A stretch of 64,000 bases of DNA, from positions 350,779 through 414,778 of the forward strand of contig JADJFX010000008.1 of assembly GCA_016708345.1 (NCBI GenBank), in the 5' to 3' direction. The DNA is from Candidatus Rhodoferax bjergmarkensis (GTDB lineage: Bacteria; Pseudomonadota; Gammaproteobacteria; Burkholderiales; Burkholderiaceae_C). How positions within the stretch are numbered: the stretch's first letter is position 1; each line of letters opens with the position of its first letter. Shown in pieces: positions 9,060-17,667 of the stretch. The position numbers and the translations under genes are program-made. The notes below the pieces were generated by a model. It saw only the letters and a list, made by a program, of their open reading frames with translations. It did no database searches and had not been told where the DNA came from.

Positions 9060-9210
9060 CCGGGCTGAAACTGCGCGTGCTGCCGCACCTGCTGCAATCA
9101 CTGGCCAACCTGCCCCCGCCAATTGCGCGCGCGCTCAAGCGCAAGATTGCACCGTAACTTGAAAGGGTTTGGGCTCAAGCCATCCAGGAAAATAGTGATG
9201 AAAACAGCCG

Positions 9211-9258
9211 TTTGCGCACGTCTAATCTGCGCAAGCAGCTCCTGAATTTATAGCAAAT
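9211..9258 (+). repeat. Dispersed GCGC/AGCTAT repeat, copy 4
   Basis: TTTGCGCACGTC, then TCTGCGCAAGCAGCTCC, then TTATAGCAAA. It lies in the 340-bp gap before the AAA_14 ATPase. The start of that gap (9060-9157) also holds a 32-codon open stretch with coding-like codon use ending in TAA, possibly the tail of a lost gene. Confidence 0.6.
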
Positions 9259-9399
9259 TAAGGGAATTCCAAGTCCCTCTGGAGTACCCCCCGTTCGAAG
9301 GCGTCGCTTGTGAAAGTCTGTTTAAACGACTTTTTTAGATCGCACAATGTGTAAAATCGTCCACCAAGTGGTTGATATTCATCCATATTAAGGCCGAAT

Positions 9400-10684
9400 A
9401 TGCATGCAAGACACATCACCCCTTTGCTGCGGGATGCGCTGGCCGATACCCCGGTGGTACTCGTCAACGGTGCCCGCCAAAGCGGCAAAAGCACGCTTGT
9501 ACAAGCGCTGAGCACGCCCGCTGCAGGCGAGTCCAGCACACGCCGGTACCTGACCCTGGACGACACAGCCGTACTGCGTGCTGCCAAGAGCGATCCGGCG
9601 GGTTTCATCAACGCGCTGCAAGGCCCGGTCACGCTGGACGAAGTGCAGCGCGCGCCCGAGCTTTTTTTGCCCATCAAGGCGGCGGTGGACCGCCAGCGCA
9701 CGCCGGGGCGATTTCTGCTCACGGGCTCGGCCGATGTACTGCTGTTGCCCGGCATTGCCGACTCGCTGGCGGGCCGCATGGAGGTGTTGTCGCTGTGGCC
9801 CCTGTCCAGTGCCGAGCTGGCCGACCATGCCGCCATCAACCGCGCTGATGCCCTTTTTGCGGGCGACTGGACTGCGTTGAATATTGCCCCCTGCGAAAAA
9901 GATGCTCTGGTTGCGCGCCTGACCAGCGGCGGCTTTCCCGAAGCGGCGCAGCGCAGCAGCGCGGCCCGGCGCGAAGCCTGGTTCCAGAGTTATGTGCAGG
10001 CCATTTTGCAGCGCGACGTGCGCGAGTTGGCACACATTGAGCAACTCACCGAAATCCCCAACCTGCTGCAATTGCTGGCCACGCGCAGCGCCACGCTGCT
10101 TAACCTGGCCGAGCTGTCGCGCACCGCCCGCTTGTCCCAGACCACCCTGAAGCGCTACTTTGCCTTGCTGGAGATGCTGTTTTTGGTGGTGCGCGTGCCT
10201 GCGTGGGCGCGCAATGCGGGCAAGCGGCTGGTCAAAGCGCCCAAAGTGTTCCTGCCTGACACCGGTCTGCTCAGTTACTTTCTGGGCGATACAGCGCAAG
10301 GCCTGGCCGCGCAGCCGGGCCTGCCCGGTGGCACCGTCGAAACCTTTGTGCTGACCGAATTGCTCAAGCACCTTGCGTTCTCACAGCAGCGCCTGTCGCT
10401 GTGGCACTACCGCACCCAAACCGACATCGAAGTGGACTTCATTCTGGAAAACCGCCTGGGGCAGATAACCGGCATTGAAGTCAAAGCCAGCGCCACGGTG
10501 GATGGCAAAAATTTCAATGGTTTGCGGCACCTGCAGGCTACCGAAGCCCCTTTTTCAGCGTGGCATTGTTCTGTATGCAGGGCGCGAGCTGCTGCCATTT
10601 GGGGACAATTTATGGGCGGTGCCGCTGTCGCTGTGGTGGGCTGGGCCGTCCGCTCAGCTTCAGGTGTCCAAATCGCCACTTTGA
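9400..10684 (+). CDS. AAA_14/DUF4143 ATPase, frameshifted near its 3' end
   Basis: Residues 1-380 match the AAA_14-DUF4143 ATPase family: Walker A VNGARQSGKST (about 22-32), Walker B VTLDEVQRAPE, the sensor LLTGSADVLLL, and the DUF4143 half ending in QTDIEVDFILE plus ITGIEVKAS, a nuclease-like DxxxxE-xVK core. After about 10545 the open frame continues nonsensically to 10887, whereas the next frame gives the normal family ending, GIVLYAGRELLPFGDNLWAVP, with a stop at 10682-10684. One extra base in the CCCCTTTTT tract at 10548-10556 explains this. It may be a real inactivating mutation or a sequence error. These ATPases are common mobile-type genes; their biological role is poorly defined. Confidence 0.8.
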
Positions 10685-11282
10685 CCATGATGGCAACAAA
10701 CGCCGGTGACTGCTCAAATTCCCTGAGCCAGGCTTGCAGGTTCAGCCATGGCTGCCGTGCAAACCATGCTGGGTCGGTATGCGCCCATTGGCGCACAAAG
10801 GGGGCAATGGCCGCATCGGCCAAGCCCCAAGTTGGGCCGCTCAGGAAGCGCTCATGGGCCAGCTGCTGTTCCAGATTCGCAAGGTAAGCGCCGCCTTGGT
10901 CCCTTGCGCTGGTGCTGCTGGTCATGCCGAAGCGGTTGGGGTACTTGTAGCGGTCAAGTTGCGGCTTGAAGTCGTCATCACAGGCCTTGATGAGTGCCAG
11001 CTGCGCGCTGCGCTCGGTTAAATTGTCGGGCAGCCATCCTTCGGGGTCGTGTTGCTCCAGTGCCCACAGCATGATGTCCAGACTTTGCTCCAGCACTTTT
11101 CCATCAGGCAGCAGCAAAACGGGCACCGTTGCCTTGGGTGATATGTCCAGCAGCTGTGCTGGTTTGTCACGCAATGCCACCTCGCGCAACTCGTAGCGGG
11201 TTGCGCTACTGAGCAAGGCCAGCCGCGCCCGCATGGCGTAGGGGCAGCGCCGAAAGGAATACAGAATCGGGCAGGCCGTCAC
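10407..11282 (-). CDS. Glutathione S-transferase family protein, possible read-through C-terminus
   Basis: The first about 200 residues form a thioredoxin-like N-terminal domain (ILYSFRRCPYAMRARLAL, with a CPYA motif like the GrxA/omega-class GSTs) plus a helical C-terminal domain ending in AWLREFEQSPAFVAIMVK. The GTG start at 11282 overlaps the trhO stop as GTGA, implying translational coupling. The frame then runs on for about 90 unusual residues antisense to the ATPase gene. Homologues end soon after this point, so the native stop seems to have been lost or shifted. The same homopolymer that breaks the ATPase lies in this overlap. Function is probably glutathione-dependent reduction or conjugation. 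Confidence 0.8.
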   Translation of the reverse strand: MTACPILYSFRRCPYAMRARLALLSSATRYELREVALRDKPAQLLDISPKATVPVLLLPDGKVLEQSLDIMLWALEQHDPEGWLPDNLTERSAQLALIKACDDDFKPQLDRYKYPNRFGMTSSTSARDQGGAYLANLEQQLAHERFLSGPTWGLADAAIAPFVRQWAHTDPAWFARQPWLNLQAWLREFEQSPAFVAIMVKVAIWTPEAERTAQPTTATAAPPINCPQMAAARALHTEQCHAEKGASVACRCRKPLKFLPSTVALALTSMPVICPRRFSRMKSTSMSVWVR

Positions 11283-12232
11283 AGCGCGATGACCGGCTTG
11301 GGAAATTTGGCACCAATGTGCTCTTGTTCGCGTGCCTTGGCGAGTTCCCATTGGCGTTGCCGTTCGCGGGCACTGTTCTTTTGAGCTTGGCTGGTGTGGG
11401 CATGGCAGCGCGGGCAGCTGACGCCGAGCTCGAACAATACCGACGCCACCGCACCGTCTTGCAGCGGTTGGCGGCAGGCCCGGCAAAGGGCGTGGGGCCC
11501 CGGCACCAGGGCGTGCCCTACCGACACCCGCTCGTCAAACACAAAGCACTCACCCTGCCACAAACTTTGCTCAGGCGGCACGGCCTCCAAGTATTTGAGG
11601 ATACCGCCCTCCAGGTGGTAAACCTCGTCATAACCTTTGCTGCGCATGAGCGCAGTGGACTTTTCACAGCGAATGCCGCCGGTGCAAAACATGGCCACTT
11701 TGGGTTTCTTTCCGGTGGCTTGGCCCAGCCGTTCGGCTTGATCCACCCAGTGCGGCAGTTCCGAGAATGATTTGATGTGCGGGTCGATAGCGCCGGCAAA
11801 GGTGCCGATCTCCACCTCGTAGTCATTGCGCGTATCCACCAGCACCACGTCGGGGTCGCTGATGAGAGCGTTCCAGTCTGCCGGTTTGACATAAGTGCCC
11901 GCCATCTGCGTCGGGCTGATGCCATCCACCCCGAGTGTGACGATCTCCTTTTTAAGCCGCACCTTCATGCGGTGAAAGGGTGGGCGCTGCGCAAACGATT
12001 CCTTGTGCTGCAGGTTTGCCAGAAGTGGGTCAGAGCGCAAATAGGCCAGCACGGCATGGACATCGGCGGAGGCCCCCGCGATGGTGCTGTTAATGCCTTC
12101 ACGGGCCAACAAAATGAGCCCCTTCACGTTGCGTGCTTCGCACAGCGCCAGCAAGGGTGCGCGCCGGGCCTGGTAGTCCGGCAGGTCAACAAACTTGTAA
12201 AAGGCGGCAGTGAGGCAGGCTGGGGGTGACAT
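11279..12232 (-). CDS. trhO: tRNA uridine(34) hydroxylase TrhO (rhodanese domain)
   Basis: TrhO (formerly YceA) uses prephenate-independent oxygen chemistry to make 5-hydroxyuridine at tRNA wobble position 34. The protein shows the N-terminal YceA domain (FYKFVDL, LLAREGINSTIAG), a rhodanese domain with the active-site loop VAMFCTGGIRCEKS, and a C-terminal cysteine cluster (CRACRQP and CPRCH) that probably binds zinc. I start at the ATG at 12232 because the family begins close to FYKFV; an in-frame ATG at 12259 is possible and neither has a clear ribosome site. The downstream GST starts within its stop codon, so the two form an operon. Confidence 0.9.
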   Translation of the reverse strand: MSPPACLTAAFYKFVDLPDYQARRAPLLALCEARNVKGLILLAREGINSTIAGASADVHAVLAYLRSDPLLANLQHKESFAQRPPFHRMKVRLKKEIVTLGVDGISPTQMAGTYVKPADWNALISDPDVVLVDTRNDYEVEIGTFAGAIDPHIKSFSELPHWVDQAERLGQATGKKPKVAMFCTGGIRCEKSTALMRSKGYDEVYHLEGGILKYLEAVPPEQSLWQGECFVFDERVSVGHALVPGPHALCRACRQPLQDGAVASVLFELGVSCPRCHAHTSQAQKNSARERQRQWELAKAREQEHIGAKFPKPVIAL

Positions 12233-12259
12233 TGCCGTATTTTGAACTACATGACACAT

Positions 12260-12563
12260 CGGCTGACGTTAAGCGCATGTCAGTTAGTGATGATGCGCTT
12301 ACTGCTAAAGGGAACAATTCAAATTCCCAAGGCCACCGGCTCCTGCAGAATGGTTGCTGCCTGTCACTTGGTACTGCTGCAAGTCAAGTCCGCAGCGTTT
12401 GCGGGCCATGCTCGCACAGGTTTGTAGTGGCCGATGACACCGGTGCTGCTCCTAATCGTGTTGTATTCATAACACTTCCCAGTGGCTGATGAGCCGATGA
12501 TCGAACCAACGCAGGAGCTCCACCAAAATTTACGAATCAGTACAACCGACCCTGACCCGCGAT
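12260..12563. other. Intergenic stretch without recognised features
   Basis: Between trhO and the thioredoxin-like gene I see only short open frames without family resemblance or ribosome sites, and no repeat or hairpin of note. It must hold the trhO promoter on the minus strand and that of the next gene on the plus strand. Confidence 0.5.
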
Positions 12564-12623
12564 TTGCTCAAACCAGCAAGGCGTCGTCTATATTCAAGCT
12601 TTGATTTTTTCAAGCCCCGCCCC

Positions 12624-13034
12624 GTGAATCTTGACAGCCCATCCAATCCAAACCCTGTGCTCGTTGCCTGCCTGTGCGCCGATTGGTGCGGGGTGTGCCG
12701 GGATTACCGCGCCCGTTTTGAGCAGATGCAGGCCCGCTTTCCAGATACTCAGTTTCTGTGGATTGACGTGGAGGATGAGGCCGATTTGCTGCACCCGCTG
12801 GACGTGGAGGACTTTCCTACGATCTTGCTGGCAGTCGGCGACGAAGCCCGCTTTTTTGGCACCATCACCCCACAGCCAGAAATGCTGGAGCGGCTGGTTC
12901 GATCCCACACCCGTGCGCAGCATCCTCCCCTTTGTTCTCAGCGCGGACGTGAATCACGCGGTGGCCAGAATCCGAAGCCACATGGCGGCCCAAGCCACCA
13001 AAAAAAAGGGCTGATCTTGCGACCAGCCCTGTAA
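12624..13034 (+). CDS. Thioredoxin-like protein with CGVC motif, probable frameshift near 3' end
   Basis: The core has the thioredoxin fold: CADWCGVC (an atypical Gly-Val dipeptide between the cysteines), a WIDVEDE strand and the cis-proline segment DFPTILL. No signal peptide is seen, so it is probably cytosolic. I favour the GTG at 12624; a TTG at 12564 is also in frame. After about residue 95 the frame turns arginine/glutamine rich and ends at 13034, whereas the next frame reads LSADVNHAVARIRSHMAAQ, a normal-looking helix, and ends at 13014. One extra base in the CTCCCCTTTG tract near 12925-12933 would explain it. The 3' end overlaps the terminator of the opposite-strand candidate sRNA. Confidence 0.65.
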   Translation: MNLDSPSNPNPVLVACLCADWCGVCRDYRARFEQMQARFPDTQFLWIDVEDEADLLHPLDVEDFPTILLAVGDEARFFGTITPQPEMLERLVRSHTRAQHPPLCSQRGRESRGGQNPKPHGGPSHQKKGLILRPAL

Positions 13035-13128
13035 AGGGATCCATGAACCACAGAAGGTATCGAACGGACCCGAGGAGACAACTAACAAAGAAACACTTGC
13101 AAAAAAGATCGGCTTTCAAAACGATCTG
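13000..13128 (-). ncRNA. Candidate trans-acting small RNA with intrinsic terminator
   Basis: On the minus strand, TATACAA at 13141-13135 looks like a -10 element. About 7 bases later the sequence opens with a hairpin (AGATCG/CGATCT) and a U-run. A single-stranded stretch with GTTGTCTCCTCGG follows, containing an anti-Shine-Dalgarno CUCCUC. The end is a textbook terminator, AGGGCTG-loop-CAGCCC followed by eight T. No open frame on that strand explains the terminator, and no minus-strand gene lies between it and 14540. Total length is about 129 nt. A 10-bp inverted repeat sits where the -35 should be, suggesting regulated transcription. Evidence is structural only. Confidence 0.5.
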
Positions 13129-13141
13129 GCGCAATTGTATA

Positions 13142-13172
13142 AGGGTTTACCCCGACGCCTAGGGTAAACCCT
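13142..13172. promoter_or_regulatory. Operator-like inverted repeat AGGGTTTACC/GGTAAACCCT
   Basis: A perfect 10-bp inverted repeat with an 11-bp spacer lies just upstream of the candidate sRNA's -10 (minus strand) and about 100 bp upstream of the old-yellow-enzyme gene (plus strand). It could bind a dimeric regulator acting on either. The regulator is unknown. Confidence 0.5.
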
Positions 13173-13273
13173 AGGTGCTAGAGGCAAAACCTTAAAACCC
13201 TGTCCTGGCGGAGACGCCTGCCTGACTTGTTTTCCTGTCCAATCCGCCCATCTGCTGTTTTTTGGAGAAATTT

Positions 13274-14539
13274 ATGACCCCGCACGCCGTACTGGCCCAG
13301 CCGTTCACACTTCCCAATGGGGTGCACATCAAGAACAGATTGTTCAAATCGGCCATGTCAGAGGCCCTGGGCACGCGGGACGGCGCACCCACCCCGGAGC
13401 TGACGCGGCTTTATGGCGCGTGGGCCGAGGGCGGGATTGGCCTGTGTGTGACGGGCAATGTGATGATCGACCATGCGGCGCTGGGCGAGCCCGGCAATGT
13501 GGTGATTGCGGACGATCGTCACCTGGATGCGCTCAAAGCCTGGGCACAAGCCGCCACCGCCCACGACACACACTGCTGGGTGCAGCTCAACCACCCCGGC
13601 AAGCAATCGCCCAAGGGGCTGAACAAGGAAAACGTGGCCCCGTCGGCAGTGCCGTTTCGGGACGACATGAAGGCGTTTTTCGCCACGCCGCGCGAACTCC
13701 TTGATGCCGAGGTGAGTGCGCTGGTCAAGCGTTTTGGCCAAGCGGCGGGCGTGGTCAAACAGGCTGGTTTTACCGGCGTGCAGATTCACGGCGCGCATGG
13801 CTACTTGGTGAGCCAGTTTTTGTCGCCCCACCACAATGCCCGCAGCGACCGCTGGGGCGGCACCCCGGTCAAGCGCCGCCGCTTTGTGCTGGAGGTGTAC
13901 CGCGCCATGCGCAAGGCCGTAGGGCCGGATTTTCCGATCGGCATCAAACTCAACTCCGCCGACTTTCAGCGTGGAGGCTTTACTGAGGAAGAATCACTGG
14001 ACACGATTCGCGCGCTGGCCGAGGCGGGCATTGACCTGATCGAAATTTCCGGCGGCACCTACGAGGCCCCCGCCATGACGGGCGTGAAGGTGGGCAAGGA
14101 GCCGGTCAAGGACAGCACGCGCCAGCGCGAAGCGTATTTTCTGGAGTTTGCCGAAAAGGCACGGGCTGCCGTCAAAACCCCGCTGGTGGTGACCGGTGGC
14201 TTTCGCTCGGCCAAGGGCATGGCGCAGGCCATTACCTCGGGGGCGGTGGACATGGTGGGCCTGGCGCGCGCCCTGGCCATGGAGCCCGATTTGCCCCAGC
14301 GGCTGCTGGCGGGCAAAAAACCTTTGCACCAGGTCAAACCCATCACCACCGGCATCAAGATGATCGACAAGATGGGCATTCTGGAAATCAGCTGGTACAC
14401 CGGCCAGCTCAAGCGCATCGGCCGGGGCCAGCCAACCCGGCCCAACGAGCCGGGCCTGTGGGTGTTTGCCAAACAGGCCTGGGCCATGGCCAGGGCCGGC
14501 AAGAAGAAACGCGTGCCGACCAAATTGCGCGCCAACTGA
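13274..14539 (+). CDS. NADH:flavin oxidoreductase, old yellow enzyme family
   Basis: A 421-residue TIM-barrel FMN oxidoreductase of the OYE type. Signatures include RLFKSAMSEALG near residue 22, the substrate/FMN histidine segment QIHGAHGYLVSQFLSP, the following NARSDRWGG, and the phosphate-binding end GGFRSA...GLARALAMEPDLP. It lacks the C-terminal iron-sulfur and FAD/NAD modules of 2,4-dienoyl-CoA reductase, so it is a single-domain ene-reductase. The ATG at 13274 follows GGAG with 6-base spacing, which sets the start. Downstream neighbours are convergent, so it is monocistronic. The enone substrate cannot be deduced. Confidence 0.9.
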   Translation: MTPHAVLAQPFTLPNGVHIKNRLFKSAMSEALGTRDGAPTPELTRLYGAWAEGGIGLCVTGNVMIDHAALGEPGNVVIADDRHLDALKAWAQAATAHDTHCWVQLNHPGKQSPKGLNKENVAPSAVPFRDDMKAFFATPRELLDAEVSALVKRFGQAAGVVKQAGFTGVQIHGAHGYLVSQFLSPHHNARSDRWGGTPVKRRRFVLEVYRAMRKAVGPDFPIGIKLNSADFQRGGFTEEESLDTIRALAEAGIDLIEISGGTYEAPAMTGVKVGKEPVKDSTRQREAYFLEFAEKARAAVKTPLVVTGGFRSAKGMAQAITSGAVDMVGLARALAMEPDLPQRLLAGKKPLHQVKPITTGIKMIDKMGILEISWYTGQLKRIGRGQPTRPNEPGLWVFAKQAWAMARAGKKKRVPTKLRAN

Positions 14540-16264
14540 TCAGGCCGGGGCCTTCGTCGGTGAACTGCCTGTGCGAAGGGTTAAACCGCCAGCCTGGCGT
14601 TTTTGCTCACCCAAGGCAGGTTTGTTGCTGTTGGTGGCAAAGCGCACGCGCAGCTCCTGAATGACCGACGAGAGTTGCTGTGCATCCGGTATTTTGGCCG
14701 CGTAACGGTTCAAAACCAGGTAGGCGGTTTCAATCAACTTGCCATTGAGGGTGGCCTGGCCGCTGTCGAGCAGACTTTGAACGGCAGCTCGGGGGTCGCC
14801 GCCCATGCTCAGCGACATGGCGTGTTCGCTGAGCCGCAGAACCTGGGAGAGGGAGGAGCGAATGCGTTCGGCGTAAGGTTCGTGAACCGAGGCCGCACCA
14901 GCGAGCAACTCTGTCATGGATTTGCTGGTGCAGTAGCGCATGCCGATGGTGTCCACCACCCCTTCGACTTCATCGAGTTGTATGGCTTTGTTGGACAACT
15001 GGGCCATGAGCGCCATTAAGTTGGCGGCGGCTTCAAAGTCGAAGTCGGGGGCCTTCACGGTTTTAATCAAGGCACGAACCGCATCCAAAGCTTGGGCAAA
15101 CTGACTTTGCTGGATGAAAAACAGCGCATCAACGACGTCTGACAGACGGCGCAAGCGTTTGTTGTCCGGGGTTTTCTCCGTCAGGCGGACAAAATCATCC
15201 CGGCAGCGTTGCAAGCCTTTTTTGTCGCCGCTTTCCAGCCGGGCCAGCGCCAGCAGCACCAGGGTTTGCGCGTCGAACATTTTGGAATCCAGCCCAATCC
15301 GGGTGGTGCGGTCAAGGACTTTTTCGGCTTCTTTGCGATCACCGGAGTAGTAAGTCATCATGCCCAGGTTTTGCAATCGGCTGATGGAAGCGGGCGTGAT
15401 GTCAGCCGCCATTTTGTAGGTTTCCAGCGCCTTGTCGAACTTGCCGGTTTCAAAATGGGCGCGGCCCAGCACATCGTAGGCGTCGGTGTAACTCGGGTCT
15501 TCACGGATCAGGTTTTCCAGTGTGCTGACGGCGGTAACGGCCTGGCCGGAATCCAGCAAAGATCGGGCAACCCCCAGTTTGGCCCATGGCATGGTCTTTG
15601 CCTCAATGACGGCCTCGTAAAGCCGCTGAGCCTGATCATATTTGCCAACGCGCAGCATCAACTCTGCACCTACACGAGCGGCATAGAGCCAAAACAGTCC
15701 CTTGGTTTCAAAGCGGTGAAGACACAGCTTGGCTGCACCCTCAAAGTCCTCGGCTTCAATGGCCGTGAAAATATTTTGCAAGGAAATTTTGCGAATGCGG
15801 GCCTGGCGCAGTCGGTCTTTCAGCTGCGAGGCTTTGTGGGGTTTGAGCAAATAGCCATCCAGGGCAGATTCAGCCGCCTCTGACACCGTGGCGTAGGTTG
15901 CCTCACCCGTCACCATGACAAAAACCGTTGAAAAAGGCAGCAGCTGATTGCGACGCAGGTCGTCCAGCAAATCTGGCCCCGACAAGGCCTCGCCCGCAAA
16001 GTGATGCTCGCACAGAACGACATCAAAGGTTCTGATTTCAAGCTGCCGGCGAGCATCCGCAAGCCGACTGCACTGGGTGACGTCGGCAACACCAAAGTCA
16101 CGCAACTGGGACACCAAAATGGAGCGCGAAGTCGGATTGCTGTCAACAACCAGCGCGCGGGAGCCCGACATGTCGTCTTCAGGCAAGGTGGCTAAAAGCT
16201 CTTTTCCCTTAAGTGCTGGCTTGGGTGCTGGCTTAGGAGTGGGTTTGTTAATTTGATCACCCAA
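14540..16264 (-). CDS. Receiver-domain protein with TPR repeats, degenerate phosphoacceptor
   Basis: Residues 35-155 form a CheY-like receiver, followed by a tetratricopeptide superhelix (about 160-400, e.g. DVLGRAHFETGKFDKALETY) and a helical C-terminus to 574. In the receiver the phosphoacceptor position reads VVLCEHHF, so Glu86 replaces the usual Asp; the acidic pocket keeps only Asp41 followed by Ser, while Thr119 and Lys141 remain. Such a site should not be phosphorylated normally and may mimic the active state. The first codon is TTG at 16264 without a good ribosome site; an internal ATG at 16171 is the alternative. No partner kinase is adjacent. The role is unknown, probably protein-protein scaffolding. 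Confidence 0.8.
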   Translation of the reverse strand: MGDQINKPTPKPAPKPALKGKELLATLPEDDMSGSRALVVDSNPTSRSILVSQLRDFGVADVTQCSRLADARRQLEIRTFDVVLCEHHFAGEALSGPDLLDDLRRNQLLPFSTVFVMVTGEATYATVSEAAESALDGYLLKPHKASQLKDRLRQARIRKISLQNIFTAIEAEDFEGAAKLCLHRFETKGLFWLYAARVGAELMLRVGKYDQAQRLYEAVIEAKTMPWAKLGVARSLLDSGQAVTAVSTLENLIREDPSYTDAYDVLGRAHFETGKFDKALETYKMAADITPASISRLQNLGMMTYYSGDRKEAEKVLDRTTRIGLDSKMFDAQTLVLLALARLESGDKKGLQRCRDDFVRLTEKTPDNKRLRRLSDVVDALFFIQQSQFAQALDAVRALIKTVKAPDFDFEAAANLMALMAQLSNKAIQLDEVEGVVDTIGMRYCTSKSMTELLAGAASVHEPYAERIRSSLSQVLRLSEHAMSLSMGGDPRAAVQSLLDSGQATLNGKLIETAYLVLNRYAAKIPDAQQLSSVIQELRVRFATNSNKPALGEQKRQAGGLTLRTGSSPTKAPA

Positions 16265-16398
16265 GGTTGTGTTGTCGCAAAAATAATAACATCTGGCTGC
16301 GTTCTGCGCGCGGCCTGTGCAGCCGCCAATTTGTTGCCGATGGCTTTGGCCATTGTGCTGGTCTTATCTGCATACAGTTTAATTTTCAAATCCCGATC

Positions 16399-17547
16399 AT
16401 GAAGATATTTTTTTTGTGGGCATGGTTGTGTTTGATGATGCCACTGGCAAACTCACAGCCCACACCCGATATCGGTCAGGAGACGCCAACACTCCAAGTC
16501 TTCGTGCGTGAGGGCTGCCCCCATTGCACAGATGCAAAAACCTATCTGCATGATTTTGCAAGTCGGCGTCCCTGGTTGCAAATTGTCTTTCGACCTGTCG
16601 ATGAAGATCCCGCAGCGCGTGAGGCCTTGACGCGAATTACCCGCCAAGCAGGACTCTGGCCCCCGGGTGTCCCAACCTTTGCTTACCAAAATCGCGTGCT
16701 GGTCGGGTTTACCGACGCTCAAGTGTCAGGCCCCGAACTGGCCACCTTGGTTGGTGAGAGTCCTGCAAGCAATGCTTTTGCAGCCCGCAGTGCGGGGCCT
16801 TCCACTGGGTCGGTTGAAACGGGCATTTTGGGAACGATCAGCGTTACCCGGTTGGGTTTGCCGGCTTTTACGCTGGCCGTCGGTTTGCTCGACGGTTTTA
16901 ACCCCTGTGCGATGTGGGTGCTGTTGTTCTTGCTGTCCTTGCTGGTTCATTTGCACGACCGCCGACGCATGCTGCTGATTGCGGGCACTTTTGTGATGGT
17001 GAGTGCCTTGCTCTACTACGCATTCATGGCAGCTTGGTTGAATATTTTCATGGCGGTTGGATTGTCTGCGGCGGTGCGCACGGGGCTGGCACTGCTGGCC
17101 GTGCTCATCGCAGCCATCAATATCAAGGATTTTTTTGCCTTCAAGGCGGGCATTTCATTGTCAATTCCTGATTCAGCCAAGCCAAAACTTTATGCACGCA
17201 TACGTGCAGTGGTTCAAACCCGCTCACTGGCCTTGGCTGTGACTGGATCCGCAATGCTGGCCGTGGTGGTCAACTTCATTGAACTACTGTGCACGGCCGG
17301 CCTTCCTGCCATGTACACCGCAGTACTTGCCCAGCAACAACTCAGCCCCTCTGCCTATCACGGGTACCTCGGCTTGTACATCCTTGGCTATATCGCTGAC
17401 GATAGCCTGATGGTAGGCACTGCCGTTATTGCTTTGAGCAGCCGGAAGTTGACCGAAAGCGCCGGGCGTTGGTTAAAGCTTGTGAGTGGCCTGGTGATGT
17501 TGGCACTGGGTGGGGTCATGCTGCTGCGCCCTGACTGGCTATTTTGA
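16399..17547 (+). CDS. Glutaredoxin-like domain fused to CcdA/DsbD-like membrane domain
   Basis: A signal peptide (about residues 1-19) is followed by a periplasmic thioredoxin/glutaredoxin domain with REGCPHC, and then from about residue 140 by six or seven membrane helices. Two conserved cysteines in the membrane part, GFNPCAMW and ELLCTAGLP, are placed like the CcdA/DsbD transporter pair. This arrangement suggests electron transfer across the inner membrane from cytosolic thioredoxin to a periplasmic thiol. It lacks the N-terminal immunoglobulin-like domain of full DsbD. The ATG at 16399 is preferred over upstream codons because it begins the signal peptide. The partner substrate is unknown; cytochrome c maturation or sulfur oxidation are possibilities. 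Confidence 0.8.
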   Translation: MKIFFLWAWLCLMMPLANSQPTPDIGQETPTLQVFVREGCPHCTDAKTYLHDFASRRPWLQIVFRPVDEDPAAREALTRITRQAGLWPPGVPTFAYQNRVLVGFTDAQVSGPELATLVGESPASNAFAARSAGPSTGSVETGILGTISVTRLGLPAFTLAVGLLDGFNPCAMWVLLFLLSLLVHLHDRRRMLLIAGTFVMVSALLYYAFMAAWLNIFMAVGLSAAVRTGLALLAVLIAAINIKDFFAFKAGISLSIPDSAKPKLYARIRAVVQTRSLALAVTGSAMLAVVVNFIELLCTAGLPAMYTAVLAQQQLSPSAYHGYLGLYILGYIADDSLMVGTAVIALSSRKLTESAGRWLKLVSGLVMLALGGVMLLRPDWLF

Positions 17548-17667
17548 GTTGATCACCTGTCCACGCCTGAACAACCGCAGGACGCCCGCACTCGACAGAA
17601 GAATTAAAAAATATCAGGTATTACCATTAACGTGAAGTTAAACCCAGAACCACTTTGGAGACACCCC

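Noticed and set aside
7470..9122. A 550-codon open frame on the minus strand opposite the ThDP enzyme
   Set aside because: Rich in Gly/His/Arg, no family resemblance or ribosome site; it mirrors the codon pattern of the real gene on the other strand.
10557..10887. Extra 110 codons at the end of the ATPase frame
   Set aside because: Antisense to the GST and unlike the family; the alternate frame gives the true C-terminus.
12226..12489. Plus-strand open frame opposite the trhO start
   Set aside because: No family resemblance or ribosome site.
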